The notes under the pieces were generated by a model. It ran no database searches and was not told the DNA's origin. It saw only the letters and a list, made by a program, of their open reading frames with translations. The translations under genes and the position numbers were made by a program. From contig NZ_QYUK01000008.1 of the NCBI RefSeq assembly GCF_003590945.1, positions 496,001 through 560,000 on the forward strand: a DNA stretch of 64,000 nt. The letters are read 5' to 3'. Every line of letters starts with the position of its first letter. Position 1 is the stretch's first letter. This DNA comes from Oleomonas cavernae (GTDB taxonomy: Bacteria; Pseudomonadota; Alphaproteobacteria; Zavarziniales; Zavarziniaceae). Positions 27,372 through 36,303 of this stretch are shown piece by piece.

Positions 27372-28985
27372 ATGAACAAGGCGATCCTGACCATCGAGGG
27401 CCTGCGGGTCGAGGCGGCGTCCGGTGCGGTGCTGGTCGACGGTGTCGACCTCGAACTGGCCCGGGGCGAGGTGCTGGGCCTGATCGGCGAAAGCGGGGCC
27501 GGCAAATCCACCATCGGCTTGGCGGCCTTGGCCTATGCCAGGGCCGGCTGCCGCCTCTCGGGCGGCACCATCCGCCTGAGCGATACCGAGCTGCGCGGTG
27601 CCGGTGGCGATGGCCGGCGGCGCATGCGCGGTGCCCGTGTCGCCTATATCGCGCAGAGTGCCGCCGCCGCTTTCAATCCGGCCATGACCCTGATGGATCA
27701 GGTCGTCGAAGGCCCGGTACGCCACGGCCTGGCGACCCCGCTGGAGGCGCGGGCCTGGGCGATCGAGCTGTTCAAGGCCCTGGACCTGCCGGATCCCGAG
27801 CATTTCGGCGATCGCTATCCCCACCAGGCCTCGGGCGGGCAGTTGCAGCGGGCCATGGCGGCCATGGCCATGTCGTGCCGGCCCGACGTGCTGGTGCTGG
27901 ACGAGCCGACCACGGCGCTGGACGTCACCACCCAGATCGAAGTGCTGGCGCTGCTGAAGAAACTGATCCGCGAGCACGGCACCGCCGCCCTCTACATCAC
28001 CCACGACCTCGCCGTGGTGGCCCAGGTGGCCGACCGGATCATGGTCCTGCGCCATGGCAAGATGGTGGAATTGGGTGATACCACCACGATCCTGACCAAC
28101 CCCAGCACCGACTATGCCCGCGCCCTGGTCGCCGAACGCCGGGCCGCCGGCAGCGTCGATCCGACCACATCGGAGACGGTGCGCAGCGTGCCCGTCCTGG
28201 AACTCGACCACGTCACCGTGCGCTACAACACCCTGAAGGCCGTCGACGATGTGAGTTTCGACGTCTGCCGGGGCGAGACCGTCGCCGTGGTCGGCGAGTC
28301 GGGTTCGGGCAAGAGCACGCTTGCCTATGCCATCGTCGGCCTGCTGGCCCGGCGCGAGGGCGCCATCCGTTACAAGGGCGCGGACCTGCCCCTGTCCTAC
28401 AAGGAGCGCCGGGGCGAATCGCGCAACCGCATCCAGCTCATCTACCAATTGCCCGACGTGGCCCTCAACCCGCACCAGCCGATCGAGGAAGTGATCGGCC
28501 GGCCGATGTATTTCACCCGCGGCCTTTCGGGCACCGCGCTCAAGCGCCGGGTGGCGGAACTGCTCGACATGGTCGGCCTGCCCCAGGATTTCGCCGGGCG
28601 CAAGCCGGGGCAATTGTCCGGCGGGCAGAAGCAGCGCGTCTGCATTGCCCGGGCGCTGGGCGTCGAGCCTGACCTGGTGATCTGCGACGAGGTCACCTCC
28701 GCCCTCGACCCGCTGGTGGCCGAGGAGATCCTGAAACTGCTCCGGCAGTTGCAGGACGACCTGGGCCTGTCCTATCTGTTCATCACCCATGACTTGGGGA
28801 CCGTCCGCCGCGTCGCCCACCGGGTGGTGGTCATGCTGAAGGGCCGCATGGTGGCGGAAGGGCCGACGGCGGAGATCTTCGACCAGCCGGAACACCCCTA
28901 TACCAGGCGCCTGCTGTCCTCGGTGCCGGAAATGCGCACCGACTGGCTGGACGAGGCGCTGGCACGTAACCAGGCACGAGCATGA
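27372..28985 (+). CDS. ABC transporter dual ATP-binding protein (DppD-DppF fusion, importer 2)
   Basis: This 537-residue protein holds two complete ATPase domains. The first (residues 5-265) has Walker A GESGAGKST and signature ASGGQLQRAMAAMAM. The second (about 275-530) has GESGSGKST and LSGGQKQRVCIARAL, with Walker B LVICDEVTSALD, where the usual P is V. It therefore supplies both nucleotide-binding subunits, unlike importer 1, which uses two separate genes. The cysteine-rich C-terminal extension seen in importer 1 is missing. Its stop overlaps the second CocE gene by four bases. Confidence 0.9.
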   Translation: MNKAILTIEGLRVEAASGAVLVDGVDLELARGEVLGLIGESGAGKSTIGLAALAYARAGCRLSGGTIRLSDTELRGAGGDGRRRMRGARVAYIAQSAAAAFNPAMTLMDQVVEGPVRHGLATPLEARAWAIELFKALDLPDPEHFGDRYPHQASGGQLQRAMAAMAMSCRPDVLVLDEPTTALDVTTQIEVLALLKKLIREHGTAALYITHDLAVVAQVADRIMVLRHGKMVELGDTTTILTNPSTDYARALVAERRAAGSVDPTTSETVRSVPVLELDHVTVRYNTLKAVDDVSFDVCRGETVAVVGESGSGKSTLAYAIVGLLARREGAIRYKGADLPLSYKERRGESRNRIQLIYQLPDVALNPHQPIEEVIGRPMYFTRGLSGTALKRRVAELLDMVGLPQDFAGRKPGQLSGGQKQRVCIARALGVEPDLVICDEVTSALDPLVAEEILKLLRQLQDDLGLSYLFITHDLGTVRRVAHRVVVMLKGRMVAEGPTAEIFDQPEHPYTRRLLSSVPEMRTDWLDEALARNQARA

Positions 28986-30976
28986 GCGTGATCGAACATC
29001 TGATGGTGCCCTTGAAGGACGGCACCCGGCTGGCCGCGCGCCTGTGGCTGCCGGACGGGGAAGCGCACCCGGTGCCGGCGATCCTGGAATATATCCCGTA
29101 CCGGAAGCGCGACGGCACCCGCGGCCGCGACGAGCCCATGCATGGGTTTTTCGCGGCCCATGGCTATGCCGCGATCCGCGTCGACATGCGCGGTTCGGGC
29201 GAGTCCGAGGGCCTGCTCGAAGACGAGTATCTGGTCGAGGAACAGGACGACGCCCTCGAGGTCATCGCCTGGATCGCGCAGCAGGCATGGTGCAACGGCC
29301 ATGTCGGCATGATGGGCAAGAGCTGGGGCGGCTTCAACGCACTGCAAGTCGCGGCGCGCCGGCCGCCGGCGCTCAAGGCCATCATCACCGTCTGCTCGAC
29401 CGATGATCGTTTCAGTGACGATATCCATTACATGGGCGGCTGCCTGCTCAACGACAATCTGTGGTGGGGCAGCATCATGCTGGCCTATCAAGGCCGCCCG
29501 CCCGATCCGGCCCTGGTGGGCGAGGACTGGCGCCGGCAATGGCTGGAGCGGCTGGAACACATGCCGTTCTGGCCCGCCCTGTGGCTGAAGCACCAGCGGC
29601 GCGATGCCTATTGGCGCCATGGCTCGGTGTGCGAGGACTGGTCCGCGATCCAGTGCCCGGTCTTCGCCATCGGCGGCTGGGCCGATGCCTATACCAATGC
29701 CGTGCCCCGCCTGCTGGAACACCTGACCGTGCCGCGCCTAGGCGTGATCGGCCCCTGGGCCCATATCTACCCGCAGGACGCCGCCCCCGGCCCTTCTATC
29801 GGCTTCCTGCAGGAAGCCCTGCGCTGGTGGGATCACTGGCTGAAGGGTGCCGACACCGGCATCATGGCCGAGCCGCAATTGCGCGCCTTTGTCGAGGACT
29901 GGCAGGCACCGTCGACCAGCAAGCCCGACGCGAACGGCCGCTGGGTCGGCGAGCCGCGTTGGCCCAGCCCGGCGATCAGCCCCCGCACCTGGCATCTGGC
30001 CCCGGGTCGTCTTGCCGCCACCCCCGCGGCCCCCGCCAATCTTTCCATCCGCTCGCCCCTGTGGACGGGCATGGCCGCCGGCGAGTGGATGGGCACCGGC
30101 GTTGCCGGCGAAATGCCGGCGGACCAGCGCCTCGACGACGGCCTGTCCGTGGTCTTCGACACTGCCCCCCTGGCCGAGGCGGTCGAGGTGCTGGGCAATC
30201 CCGAACTGACCCTGACCTTGAGCAGCGACCTGCCCCAGGGCCAACTCGCCGCCCGCCTGTGCGACGTGGCGCCGGACGGCTCGTCCCTGCGGGTCAGCTA
30301 TGCCGTGCTGAACCTCACCCACCGCCACGGCTCAGGCGAACCGCAGCCGATGGATCCGGGCAGGCCCGAGACCATCGCCGTGCGCCTGAAGGTCTGCGGC
30401 CACCGCTTCGCGCCGGGCCACCGCATCCGTCTCAGCCTGTCCAGTGCCTATTGGCCCCTGGTCTGGCCCGCCCGCGACCGGGCGACCTTGAGCCTGGAGA
30501 CCGGCGCCAGCCGCCTGGTCCTGCCCTGCCGCGCGGCGAATCCCGATGAAATCGCCCCGGCCTTCGCGCCGCCCGCCCGCGGCCCGGCCACGCCGCAGAC
30601 CATGCTGATGCCCAGCCACCTGGAACGCACTGCCTCGCTGGACCTGCTCAGCGGCGTGGCGACCTATGTCACCGTCGGCGAGGGCGGCCTGTTCGGCGAG
30701 GGCTTGCTGCGCTTCGACGAGATCGACACCAGCGTGAACCATTCCCTGCGCCGGTCCCTCACCATCCAGGCCGACGACCCGCTGTCCGCCACATCGGTCA
30801 TCGACCAGACCTACGAGATGGGCCGCGACGGCTGGCGGATCGAAATCGAGACCACCACTAGCCTGACCGCGCAGGCCGACGGCTTCATCATCGAAGGCAC
30901 CCTCATCGCCCGGGAGAACGGCGACGTCGTCCACCGCCGCAACTGGCAGCGGCGTCTTGCGCGCGACCATCTGTGA
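28982..30976 (+). CDS. CocE/NonD family hydrolase (second copy)
   Basis: This 664-residue paralogue of the protein at 4970-6955 has the same layout: alpha/beta-hydrolase with S114 in GKSWGG, AIGGWADAY and GPWAHIYP for the acid and histidine, and a C-terminal jelly-roll. Long stretches are shared, such as RRPPALKAI and MGGCLLND. It would hydrolyse an ester or amide taken up by the adjoining importer. It is coupled to the ATPase gene by ATGA and to the following regulator by TGATG, so it is in the importer 2 operon. Confidence 0.88.
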   Translation: MSVIEHLMVPLKDGTRLAARLWLPDGEAHPVPAILEYIPYRKRDGTRGRDEPMHGFFAAHGYAAIRVDMRGSGESEGLLEDEYLVEEQDDALEVIAWIAQQAWCNGHVGMMGKSWGGFNALQVAARRPPALKAIITVCSTDDRFSDDIHYMGGCLLNDNLWWGSIMLAYQGRPPDPALVGEDWRRQWLERLEHMPFWPALWLKHQRRDAYWRHGSVCEDWSAIQCPVFAIGGWADAYTNAVPRLLEHLTVPRLGVIGPWAHIYPQDAAPGPSIGFLQEALRWWDHWLKGADTGIMAEPQLRAFVEDWQAPSTSKPDANGRWVGEPRWPSPAISPRTWHLAPGRLAATPAAPANLSIRSPLWTGMAAGEWMGTGVAGEMPADQRLDDGLSVVFDTAPLAEAVEVLGNPELTLTLSSDLPQGQLAARLCDVAPDGSSLRVSYAVLNLTHRHGSGEPQPMDPGRPETIAVRLKVCGHRFAPGHRIRLSLSSAYWPLVWPARDRATLSLETGASRLVLPCRAANPDEIAPAFAPPARGPATPQTMLMPSHLERTASLDLLSGVATYVTVGEGGLFGEGLLRFDEIDTSVNHSLRRSLTIQADDPLSATSVIDQTYEMGRDGWRIEIETTTSLTAQADGFIIEGTLIARENGDVVHRRNWQRRLARDHL

Positions 30977-32097
30977 TGCGCTATGGTGATCGGCACATGG
31001 CCACCAAGTCGGCCGGCGGGGTTACCGATCGCACCATGTACCAGCCCTATGAAGGTTCCGGGCCCGAGCCGATCGGCTTCCTGCTGATCCCGGGCTTCTC
31101 GATGATGGCCTTCTTCTCGGCCGTGGAACCCTTGCGCGTGGCCAACCGCCTGGCCGGCCGCCCGCTGTTTTCCTGGCATGCCTTCTCGGGCGACGGGGAA
31201 CCGGTGGAGGCGTCCAACGGCATGCGCCTGATGGTCGAAGGCCCCGTCGCCGCGCTCAAGGGGGTGCCCACCCTGTTCACCGTCGCCGGTTTCGAGCCGC
31301 AGGTGGCCGCCACCAAGCGCCTGCTGGGGACCTTGCGCACCCTGGCGCGGGAGGGCCTGACCCTGGGCGCGCTCGATACCGGCGTGCACCTGCTGGCCAA
31401 GGCGCATCTGGTCGATCACGTCCGGGTCACCATGCATTGGGAGGCGGTCTCGGGCTTCCAGGAGGAATTTCCCGAGATCGAGGTCTCCGACGAATTGTTC
31501 GAGGTCGCCCCGGGGCGCATCACCTGTGCCGGTGGCACCGCGGCACTGGACATGATGCTGGACATGATCGGCGCCAAGCACGGGGCCGACCTGGCGGTGG
31601 CGGTATCGGAACAGTTCATCCACGACCGCATCCGCGACCGCCGCGCCCATCAGCGCATGGAACTGTCCAGCCGCCTGGGCGTCACCAATTCGCGCATCCT
31701 GAAAATCGTCGACGTCATGGAGCGCAACCTCGAGGCGCCCATCGGCAATGACGAGTTGGCGGCGGTCGCCGGGGTGTCGTCCCGGCAGTTGGAGCGGCTG
31801 TTCCGCCTGCACCTGACCACCACGCCCTCGGCCTATTACATGCGCCTGCGGCTGGAGCGGGCACGGCAGTTGCTGCGCCAGACCGACATGAGCGTGGTCG
31901 ACATCGCCATGGCCGCCGGCTTCTCGTCGGCCTCGTGCCTGTCGCGGGCCTACCGCGCCCGCTTCGGCCGCCCGCCCCGCCAGGATCGCCATGAACTGCC
32001 CGCCGGCATGGGCGGCCAGGTCGATCAGGCGTCGCCTGCCGGCCCGCCCCGCGCCAGCACCCGGATGCGCGAGAGCAATTCGTCCCGGTCGACATAG
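30976..32097 (+). CDS. GlxA-type AraC-family regulator (CdhR/GbdR-like)
   Basis: This protein of about 373 residues has an N-terminal DJ-1/PfpI-like (class I amidotransferase-like) sensor domain (FLLIPGFSMMAFFSAVEPLRVAN) and a C-terminal AraC double helix-turn-helix (IGNDELAAVAGVSSRQLERLF, then DIAMAAGFSSASCLSRAY). Regulators of this form control carnitine and glycine betaine catabolism in pseudomonads (CdhR, GbdR), which fits the neighbours. It begins inside the hydrolase stop (ATG 30976, or GTG 30973). Its last 73 bp overlap the convergent dioxygenase gene, giving an unusual 35-residue tail after the AraC domain. Confidence 0.87.
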   Translation: MRYGDRHMATKSAGGVTDRTMYQPYEGSGPEPIGFLLIPGFSMMAFFSAVEPLRVANRLAGRPLFSWHAFSGDGEPVEASNGMRLMVEGPVAALKGVPTLFTVAGFEPQVAATKRLLGTLRTLAREGLTLGALDTGVHLLAKAHLVDHVRVTMHWEAVSGFQEEFPEIEVSDELFEVAPGRITCAGGTAALDMMLDMIGAKHGADLAVAVSEQFIHDRIRDRRAHQRMELSSRLGVTNSRILKIVDVMERNLEAPIGNDELAAVAGVSSRQLERLFRLHLTTTPSAYYMRLRLERARQLLRQTDMSVVDIAMAAGFSSASCLSRAYRARFGRPPRQDRHELPAGMGGQVDQASPAGPPRASTRMRESNSSRST

Positions 32098-33218
32098 CAG
32101 CCCTGCAGGTGGCGGGCGCCGCTCGCGGGATCGAACTCGGTGCGGGCGTGCAGCACCCGGCGATTGTCGAACACCCACATTTCGCCTGCTTCCAGCCGAT
32201 GGACGACGCGGAAGCGCGGATCCCGCGTCATCGCCTGATAGCGGCGATAGGCGCGGTAGAACGGGGCGACCACCTCGGCCGGGGCATCGAGCGGTCCGCG
32301 CAGGAAGTTGGCGCAGCGCAGTTCCGCCACCTTAGCCGTTACCGGGTCGAGCGCGATGACGGGCGCCGAGAAGCGGTAATCGGTCCGGTCGTCCTTGTTC
32401 CAGAAGGCGACCGGCACCGTGGTCAGCAGGGCGAAATCCGCCGGGTGCTCCCGCGCCAGGGCATCGGCGATGGCAAAGCCGTCGACAAAGATGCTCTCGC
32501 CGCCGGTCGCCTCGTTGACCAGGCAGTGGAGGAATTGCAGGCCGGGCTGCAATTCCCGGGTCGGCAGGTCGGTATGCGGCGGCAGGTTGACGGCGGTGTA
32601 GGCGGCACTGTCGGGCTTGGGCTTCGACGCCACGTCGAAGATCACACCGAAATTGGTCTCGCGGACGAAGGCGATGCGCCGCGCCAGCGTCGCCACCGTA
32701 TCCGGGGTCGTCGGCACGCCGTCGACCAGAACCAGGCCGCGATCGCGCAAGGTTACCAGCCAACCATGCAGCGCACCGTCGTCGGCCATCAATCGGCCAT
32801 AGGGGAAGCGCGGCACGGGCGCCCCGGCCTGCCACAGCAGGGGCGCATCGGCCATGCGCCGTTCGGCGCGGGAGGCCTCGTCATAGGCACTGGCACGCAG
32901 CCAGCCCGCCCCATAGCGGCTGTCATGACCGTCGCTCCAGCGGACGTTCAAATCGCCGTTGCCGTCGAGCACCGCCCCGGCGACGGCAAGGTCCGTCGGT
33001 GCATCGGCGATCTCGAACATCTGCTCGCGGGTCAGGCGCTGGACGCAATCGGCGCAGGGGCAGTTGTCGCGCAGCCAATCGGCATGAAACGGGCTGATGC
33101 GGCCGTCGCTCCAGGCGGCATCAACGCGCCCGGGGGCAACGGTCAGGTGCCTGATGGCATGCGTCGTGGCAAAAACCCGCCAATCGGCAATGATGTCTCG
33201 TACCGCGTCCGTCCGCAT
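32025..33218 (-). CDS. Gamma-butyrobetaine dioxygenase (BBOX-like)
   Basis: This 397-residue protein has an N-terminal zinc domain (C53, C55, C58 in NCPCADC; H98 in WSDGHDS) and a C-terminal TauD-type Fe(II)/2-oxoglutarate domain (H215 and D217 in PPHTDLP, distal H357 in RVLHART). This pairing is specific to gamma-butyrobetaine and trimethyllysine hydroxylases, and DNCPCADC closely resembles the human BBOX zinc motif. It would hydroxylate gamma-butyrobetaine to L-carnitine, feeding the carnitine genes at 20322-22707. ATG 33218 follows GGAG. It is convergent with the GlxA-type regulator, whose gene overlaps its end. Confidence 0.88.
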   Translation of the reverse strand: MRTDAVRDIIADWRVFATTHAIRHLTVAPGRVDAAWSDGRISPFHADWLRDNCPCADCVQRLTREQMFEIADAPTDLAVAGAVLDGNGDLNVRWSDGHDSRYGAGWLRASAYDEASRAERRMADAPLLWQAGAPVPRFPYGRLMADDGALHGWLVTLRDRGLVLVDGVPTTPDTVATLARRIAFVRETNFGVIFDVASKPKPDSAAYTAVNLPPHTDLPTRELQPGLQFLHCLVNEATGGESIFVDGFAIADALAREHPADFALLTTVPVAFWNKDDRTDYRFSAPVIALDPVTAKVAELRCANFLRGPLDAPAEVVAPFYRAYRRYQAMTRDPRFRVVHRLEAGEMWVFDNRRVLHARTEFDPASGARHLQGCYVDRDELLSRIRVLARGGPAGDA

Positions 33219-33339
33219 CGCCACGCTCCATGACCAGGGCCACGAAGACGATAGCCTGCCCGCCGGCGGGCGGCGGGCCGGATTCCGTCATGCTTGGCGC
33301 AAAGCTCGACACCGGGCCGGCATTGGCGCCCGAACCGGC

Positions 33340-34041
33340 TCAAGGCATCTGCAGGCGCATGGTGAAGGCGACGATGGCGGCGCGGCTCTCCACCCCCAGC
33401 TTGTTCAGGATGTTGATGATGTAGGTCTTCACCGTCGCGACGCCGATGCCCAGAATCTGCGCGATGGTGAGATTCGATGCCCCATTATTGAGCAGGCCCA
33501 CGACCTCGATTTCCCGCGGGGTCAAGCCATACTGCTTGGCCAGTGCCGTCATCAGGCGCAGGCGGCGCATCCTCGAATGCATCTTCAAATTGAATTCGAG
33601 GTAGCCACGCATGGCCTCCCAGTCGAACACATTGGCCGAGAACGGCGGGTCGCCCGGCCGCTTCAGAATACCTAGGAACGCAAAGGGCGCGCCATCGTGC
33701 CAGAACAGGAAGTCGACCTCGTCGACCAGGCCGTAAGAACCCAGGAACTCCGCATAGATGCGGTTGTCATCCGCCGAGCGGCGACAACGTTCCTGTTCAA
33801 GAACAGCGATCCTCTTTTCGCTGTTGAGCAGTTCGAAAATATTCAGCGGGTCATAGATATTCATACCGCCGAGGTAGCGGTCCATCAGGTCTTCCGGCAT
33901 GCCGACCATTTCGACACCGGAAATGCTCTTGCGATCCTCGATCCAGAAGAACACGGTCGCGGAAGCATCCAGCGATGAACGACTGAACTGGAGGGCCTCT
34001 CTGACCATGGCCGTGGACATGTGGTCATCTGCCAGCAGCAT
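33340..34041 (-). CDS. LuxR-family transcriptional regulator
   Basis: This 233-residue protein has a C-terminal LuxR helix-turn-helix (LTPREIEVVGLLNNGASNLT, then ATVKTYIINILNKLGV, about residues 170-225). The N-terminal domain of about 160 residues has no recognised signature and may sense a ligand; receiver-domain aspartates are not evident. ATG 34041 follows GAGGAG six bases upstream and was preferred to TTG 34059. It lies between the gamma-butyrobetaine dioxygenase and the PhyH-RidA-SDR operon and could control either. Confidence 0.84.
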   Translation of the reverse strand: MLLADDHMSTAMVREALQFSRSSLDASATVFFWIEDRKSISGVEMVGMPEDLMDRYLGGMNIYDPLNIFELLNSEKRIAVLEQERCRRSADDNRIYAEFLGSYGLVDEVDFLFWHDGAPFAFLGILKRPGDPPFSANVFDWEAMRGYLEFNLKMHSRMRRLRLMTALAKQYGLTPREIEVVGLLNNGASNLTIAQILGIGVATVKTYIINILNKLGVESRAAIVAFTMRLQMP

Positions 34042-34151
34042 GGGAAACTCCTCGACCAATATCGGCGGTTGCCGTCCGCGGACGCCGCTCGACTGGGGCT
34101 CCTCCTTAGCCGGATGTTTTTATCGGGAATAACCCGCAAATATCGTGCCAT

Positions 34152-34173
34152 CGGATCGCCATCCGGCGATCCG
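34152..34173. other. Stem-loop downstream of the SDR gene
   Basis: CGGATCGCC pairs with GGCGATCCG around a four-base loop, starting 10 bp after the SDR stop (leftward reading). There is no T-run. It probably marks the end of the PhyH-PhyH-RidA-SDR transcript before the LuxR gene. Confidence 0.55.
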
Positions 34174-34183
34174 GCCTGCGGGG

Positions 34184-34972
34184 TCAGGCGGCGTCGATAT
34201 CGGGGGCGAGCACGCCGCCCTCGGGCAGGATCTGGCCACCGTCGACGATGATCGACTGGGCCGTGACATAGCCCGCCTCGTCGGAGGCGAGGTAGAGTAC
34301 CGCATTGGCGATGTCGTCGACCGTGCCCAGGCGCTTGAGCGGCACGGACGCTTCCATCGCCTTCACGTGGTCAGGCCCGAGGCCGGCCAGCCCCTCGGTC
34401 AGGATATTGCCCGGCAGCACGGCATTCACCGTAATGCCCCAGGGCGCCAGCTCGACCGCGGCCGCGCGCATGAAGCCCAGTTGCCCTGCCTTGGAAGCGC
34501 TGTAGTGGCTCTGCCCCGGCACGCCGGTGTAGGGACCGGTAATCGACGAGGTCAAGACGATGCGCCCGGCCCGCCTGGCCTTCATGGTGGGCAGGCAGGC
34601 GGACACGCTGAGGAAGGTGCCCTTCAGGTTGGTGCCCAGGACATGGTCGAAGTCCGCCTCGGTCATGGTGTCGAGGCTGGCCATGGGAAAGATCCCGGCA
34701 TTGGCGCACAGGATATCGATGGTGCCGTGCAGCTCGATCGCGGCCTGCGCCATGGCCTGGGCCTGGGCGGTGACCGAGACATCGGCGGCAAAGCCCTTGG
34801 CGATGCCGCCGGCGGCGACGATTTCGGCGGCAACCGCCGCGGCTTCGGCCAGGTTTCGCGAGACTACCAGCACCTTGGCGCCCACCGCGCCAAAGCGCCG
34901 CGCAATGCCGCGGCCGATGCCCTTGCTGGCACCGGTGACGATGACGCTGCGGCCGGTCAGCGGCGTCAGCAT
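34184..34972 (-). CDS. Short-chain dehydrogenase/reductase (SDR)
   Basis: This 262-residue classical SDR has the cofactor motif TGASKGIGRGIA (residues 14-25), NAG in CANAGIFPM, catalytic Ser in TSSITG and YSASK. It reduces or oxidises a carbonyl/alcohol with NAD(P). ATG 34972 overlaps the RidA stop (ATGA), so it is the last gene of the four-gene operon. It could oxidise the alcohol made by the PhyH enzymes; the substrate is unknown. Confidence 0.86.
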   Translation of the reverse strand: MLTPLTGRSVIVTGASKGIGRGIARRFGAVGAKVLVVSRNLAEAAAVAAEIVAAGGIAKGFAADVSVTAQAQAMAQAAIELHGTIDILCANAGIFPMASLDTMTEADFDHVLGTNLKGTFLSVSACLPTMKARRAGRIVLTSSITGPYTGVPGQSHYSASKAGQLGFMRAAAVELAPWGITVNAVLPGNILTEGLAGLGPDHVKAMEASVPLKRLGTVDDIANAVLYLASDEAGYVTAQSIIVDGGQILPEGGVLAPDIDAA

Positions 34973-35385
34973 CAGGCGTCCACCGCGATGGCGGTGATTT
35001 CCAGCATCTGGTCGGGATGCACGAAGCCGCTGACCGCGAGGTGGGTGGTGGTCGGCCGGTGGTCGCCGACGAAGGCCTTGAACAGCGGCCCCCACACCTC
35101 CATGAGGTCCGCGAGCCTGGTCGTGTAGATGGTCAGGGCGGCCAGGTTGGACGAGGTGAACCCGTCGGCCGCCAGGCAGTCGCCGAGCACGCCAAGGACG
35201 AACGCGGTCTGGGCCTTCATGTCGTCCTTGCCGACCAGTTCCATCGCGGCAAGCGTGCCACGCAGGGGGGCCACGCCGGAATAATAGACGGTATTGCCCG
35301 CGCGCAGCGACTGCGAGAAGGAGAAGGCGTCGAAGACATCGGCCGCGAAATAGCCGCTCTCGGGATTGCTGGTGGTGATCATCAC
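34972..35385 (-). CDS. RidA/YjgF family protein, atypical
   Basis: This 137-residue protein has the RidA fold (FSFSQSLRAGNTVYYSGV, then a long helix AQTAFVLGVLGDCL). The arginine needed for imine deamination in canonical RidA (PARSxVxV) is not present: the matching segment reads PTTTHLAV. It is therefore likely one of the Rid subfamilies found in catabolic operons, not a true 2-iminoacid deaminase. It sits between a PhyH dioxygenase and an SDR with 12 bp and a 3-bp overlap on either side. Confidence 0.82.
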   Translation of the reverse strand: MMITTSNPESGYFAADVFDAFSFSQSLRAGNTVYYSGVAPLRGTLAAMELVGKDDMKAQTAFVLGVLGDCLAADGFTSSNLAALTIYTTRLADLMEVWGPLFKAFVGDHRPTTTHLAVSGFVHPDQMLEITAIAVDA

Positions 35386-35397
35386 ATTCTCGCTCGT

Positions 35398-36291
35398 TCA
35401 GGCGGCCTGACCGCCGCGCAGCAGCATGGCGGCGTCCTGCGCCTCGCCCGATTTCTTCTGCAGCATGTCGACATTGAAGACGGCGCGGACCTCGGGTTCC
35501 TTGATCACGGTCATGGGATCCTCGAAGTCACCCACGTAGCCCATGGCGAAGCAGCCCATCTGATAGCCCATGACCTTCAGCAGGTCTTCGGGCAGGGTCC
35601 GCGCGACCTCGAGCGGGCAGGCCAGGTACTGGTTCTCCTCCTGGCGCACCCAGCCCACGGCGTAGGTGATGTTGATCGCCTGGCGAATCGTGTCCGACTT
35701 GTTCTCACCCGCGCCGTGATAGACCTTGCCGGTATAGAACAGGGCCGAGCCGCGCTTCATCACCGCCGGAATCGATTCCTCGACGGCATATTCCTTGTCG
35801 GGCATCAGGTGGCTGCCGGGAACCACGCGGGTGGCGCCCATTTCCTCGGTATAGTCGGTCATGGCCCACAGCAGGTTGCACTGGACCTCGTAGTCCTGCG
35901 GGAAAGGGAAGAAATCCCAGGCGACCTGGTCGCGGTGGATGGGCTGCGCCTTGGAGCCGGGAAAGACGCTGATCACCTGAGTCAGGTGAAGCTGGAAGGC
36001 CGAGGCATGGGACAGGAACTTGCCCGCCGTCGCGATGGCCGTCGGGTTCATGACCAGTTCGCGCGCGGCGGCCGAGCGGGCGATCATGGCGCCCGTCCGC
36101 TTGGTCAGCTTGCCCACGAAATTGTCGTCGCCGTGCAGGCTGCGGTCGACATAGGGCTTCATTTGCGCCGCAATGCGGTCCATGAGCTCGCTCGAGGCCA
36201 GTTCGTCGACGATGGCATAGCCGTATTTGCGCAGGGAATCGACGACATCCCCGGGCGTGGCGTCAGGGGGCAGGTGGGGGGCGACTTCCAT
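35398..36291 (-). CDS. Phytanoyl-CoA dioxygenase family protein (operon copy 2)
   Basis: This 297-residue Fe(II)/2-oxoglutarate dioxygenase has H119 and D121 in IHRDQVAWDF and a distal H192 in VYHGAGENKSD. It shares long segments with the next gene (WAMTDYTEEMGATRVVPGSH, VMKRGSALFYTGK), so the two arose by tandem duplication. Both may act on the same class of substrate with different specificity, or as a heteromer. It starts 12 bp after the upstream paralogue. Confidence 0.86.
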   Translation of the reverse strand: MEVAPHLPPDATPGDVVDSLRKYGYAIVDELASSELMDRIAAQMKPYVDRSLHGDDNFVGKLTKRTGAMIARSAAARELVMNPTAIATAGKFLSHASAFQLHLTQVISVFPGSKAQPIHRDQVAWDFFPFPQDYEVQCNLLWAMTDYTEEMGATRVVPGSHLMPDKEYAVEESIPAVMKRGSALFYTGKVYHGAGENKSDTIRQAINITYAVGWVRQEENQYLACPLEVARTLPEDLLKVMGYQMGCFAMGYVGDFEDPMTVIKEPEVRAVFNVDMLQKKSGEAQDAAMLLRGGQAA

Positions 36292-36303
36292 GGGTCCACT
36301 CCT

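Noticed and set aside
32025-33218. Taurine dioxygenase (TauD)
   Set aside because: The N-terminal CxCxxC zinc domain and 397-residue length fit gamma-butyrobetaine/trimethyllysine dioxygenases, not TauD (about 280 residues).
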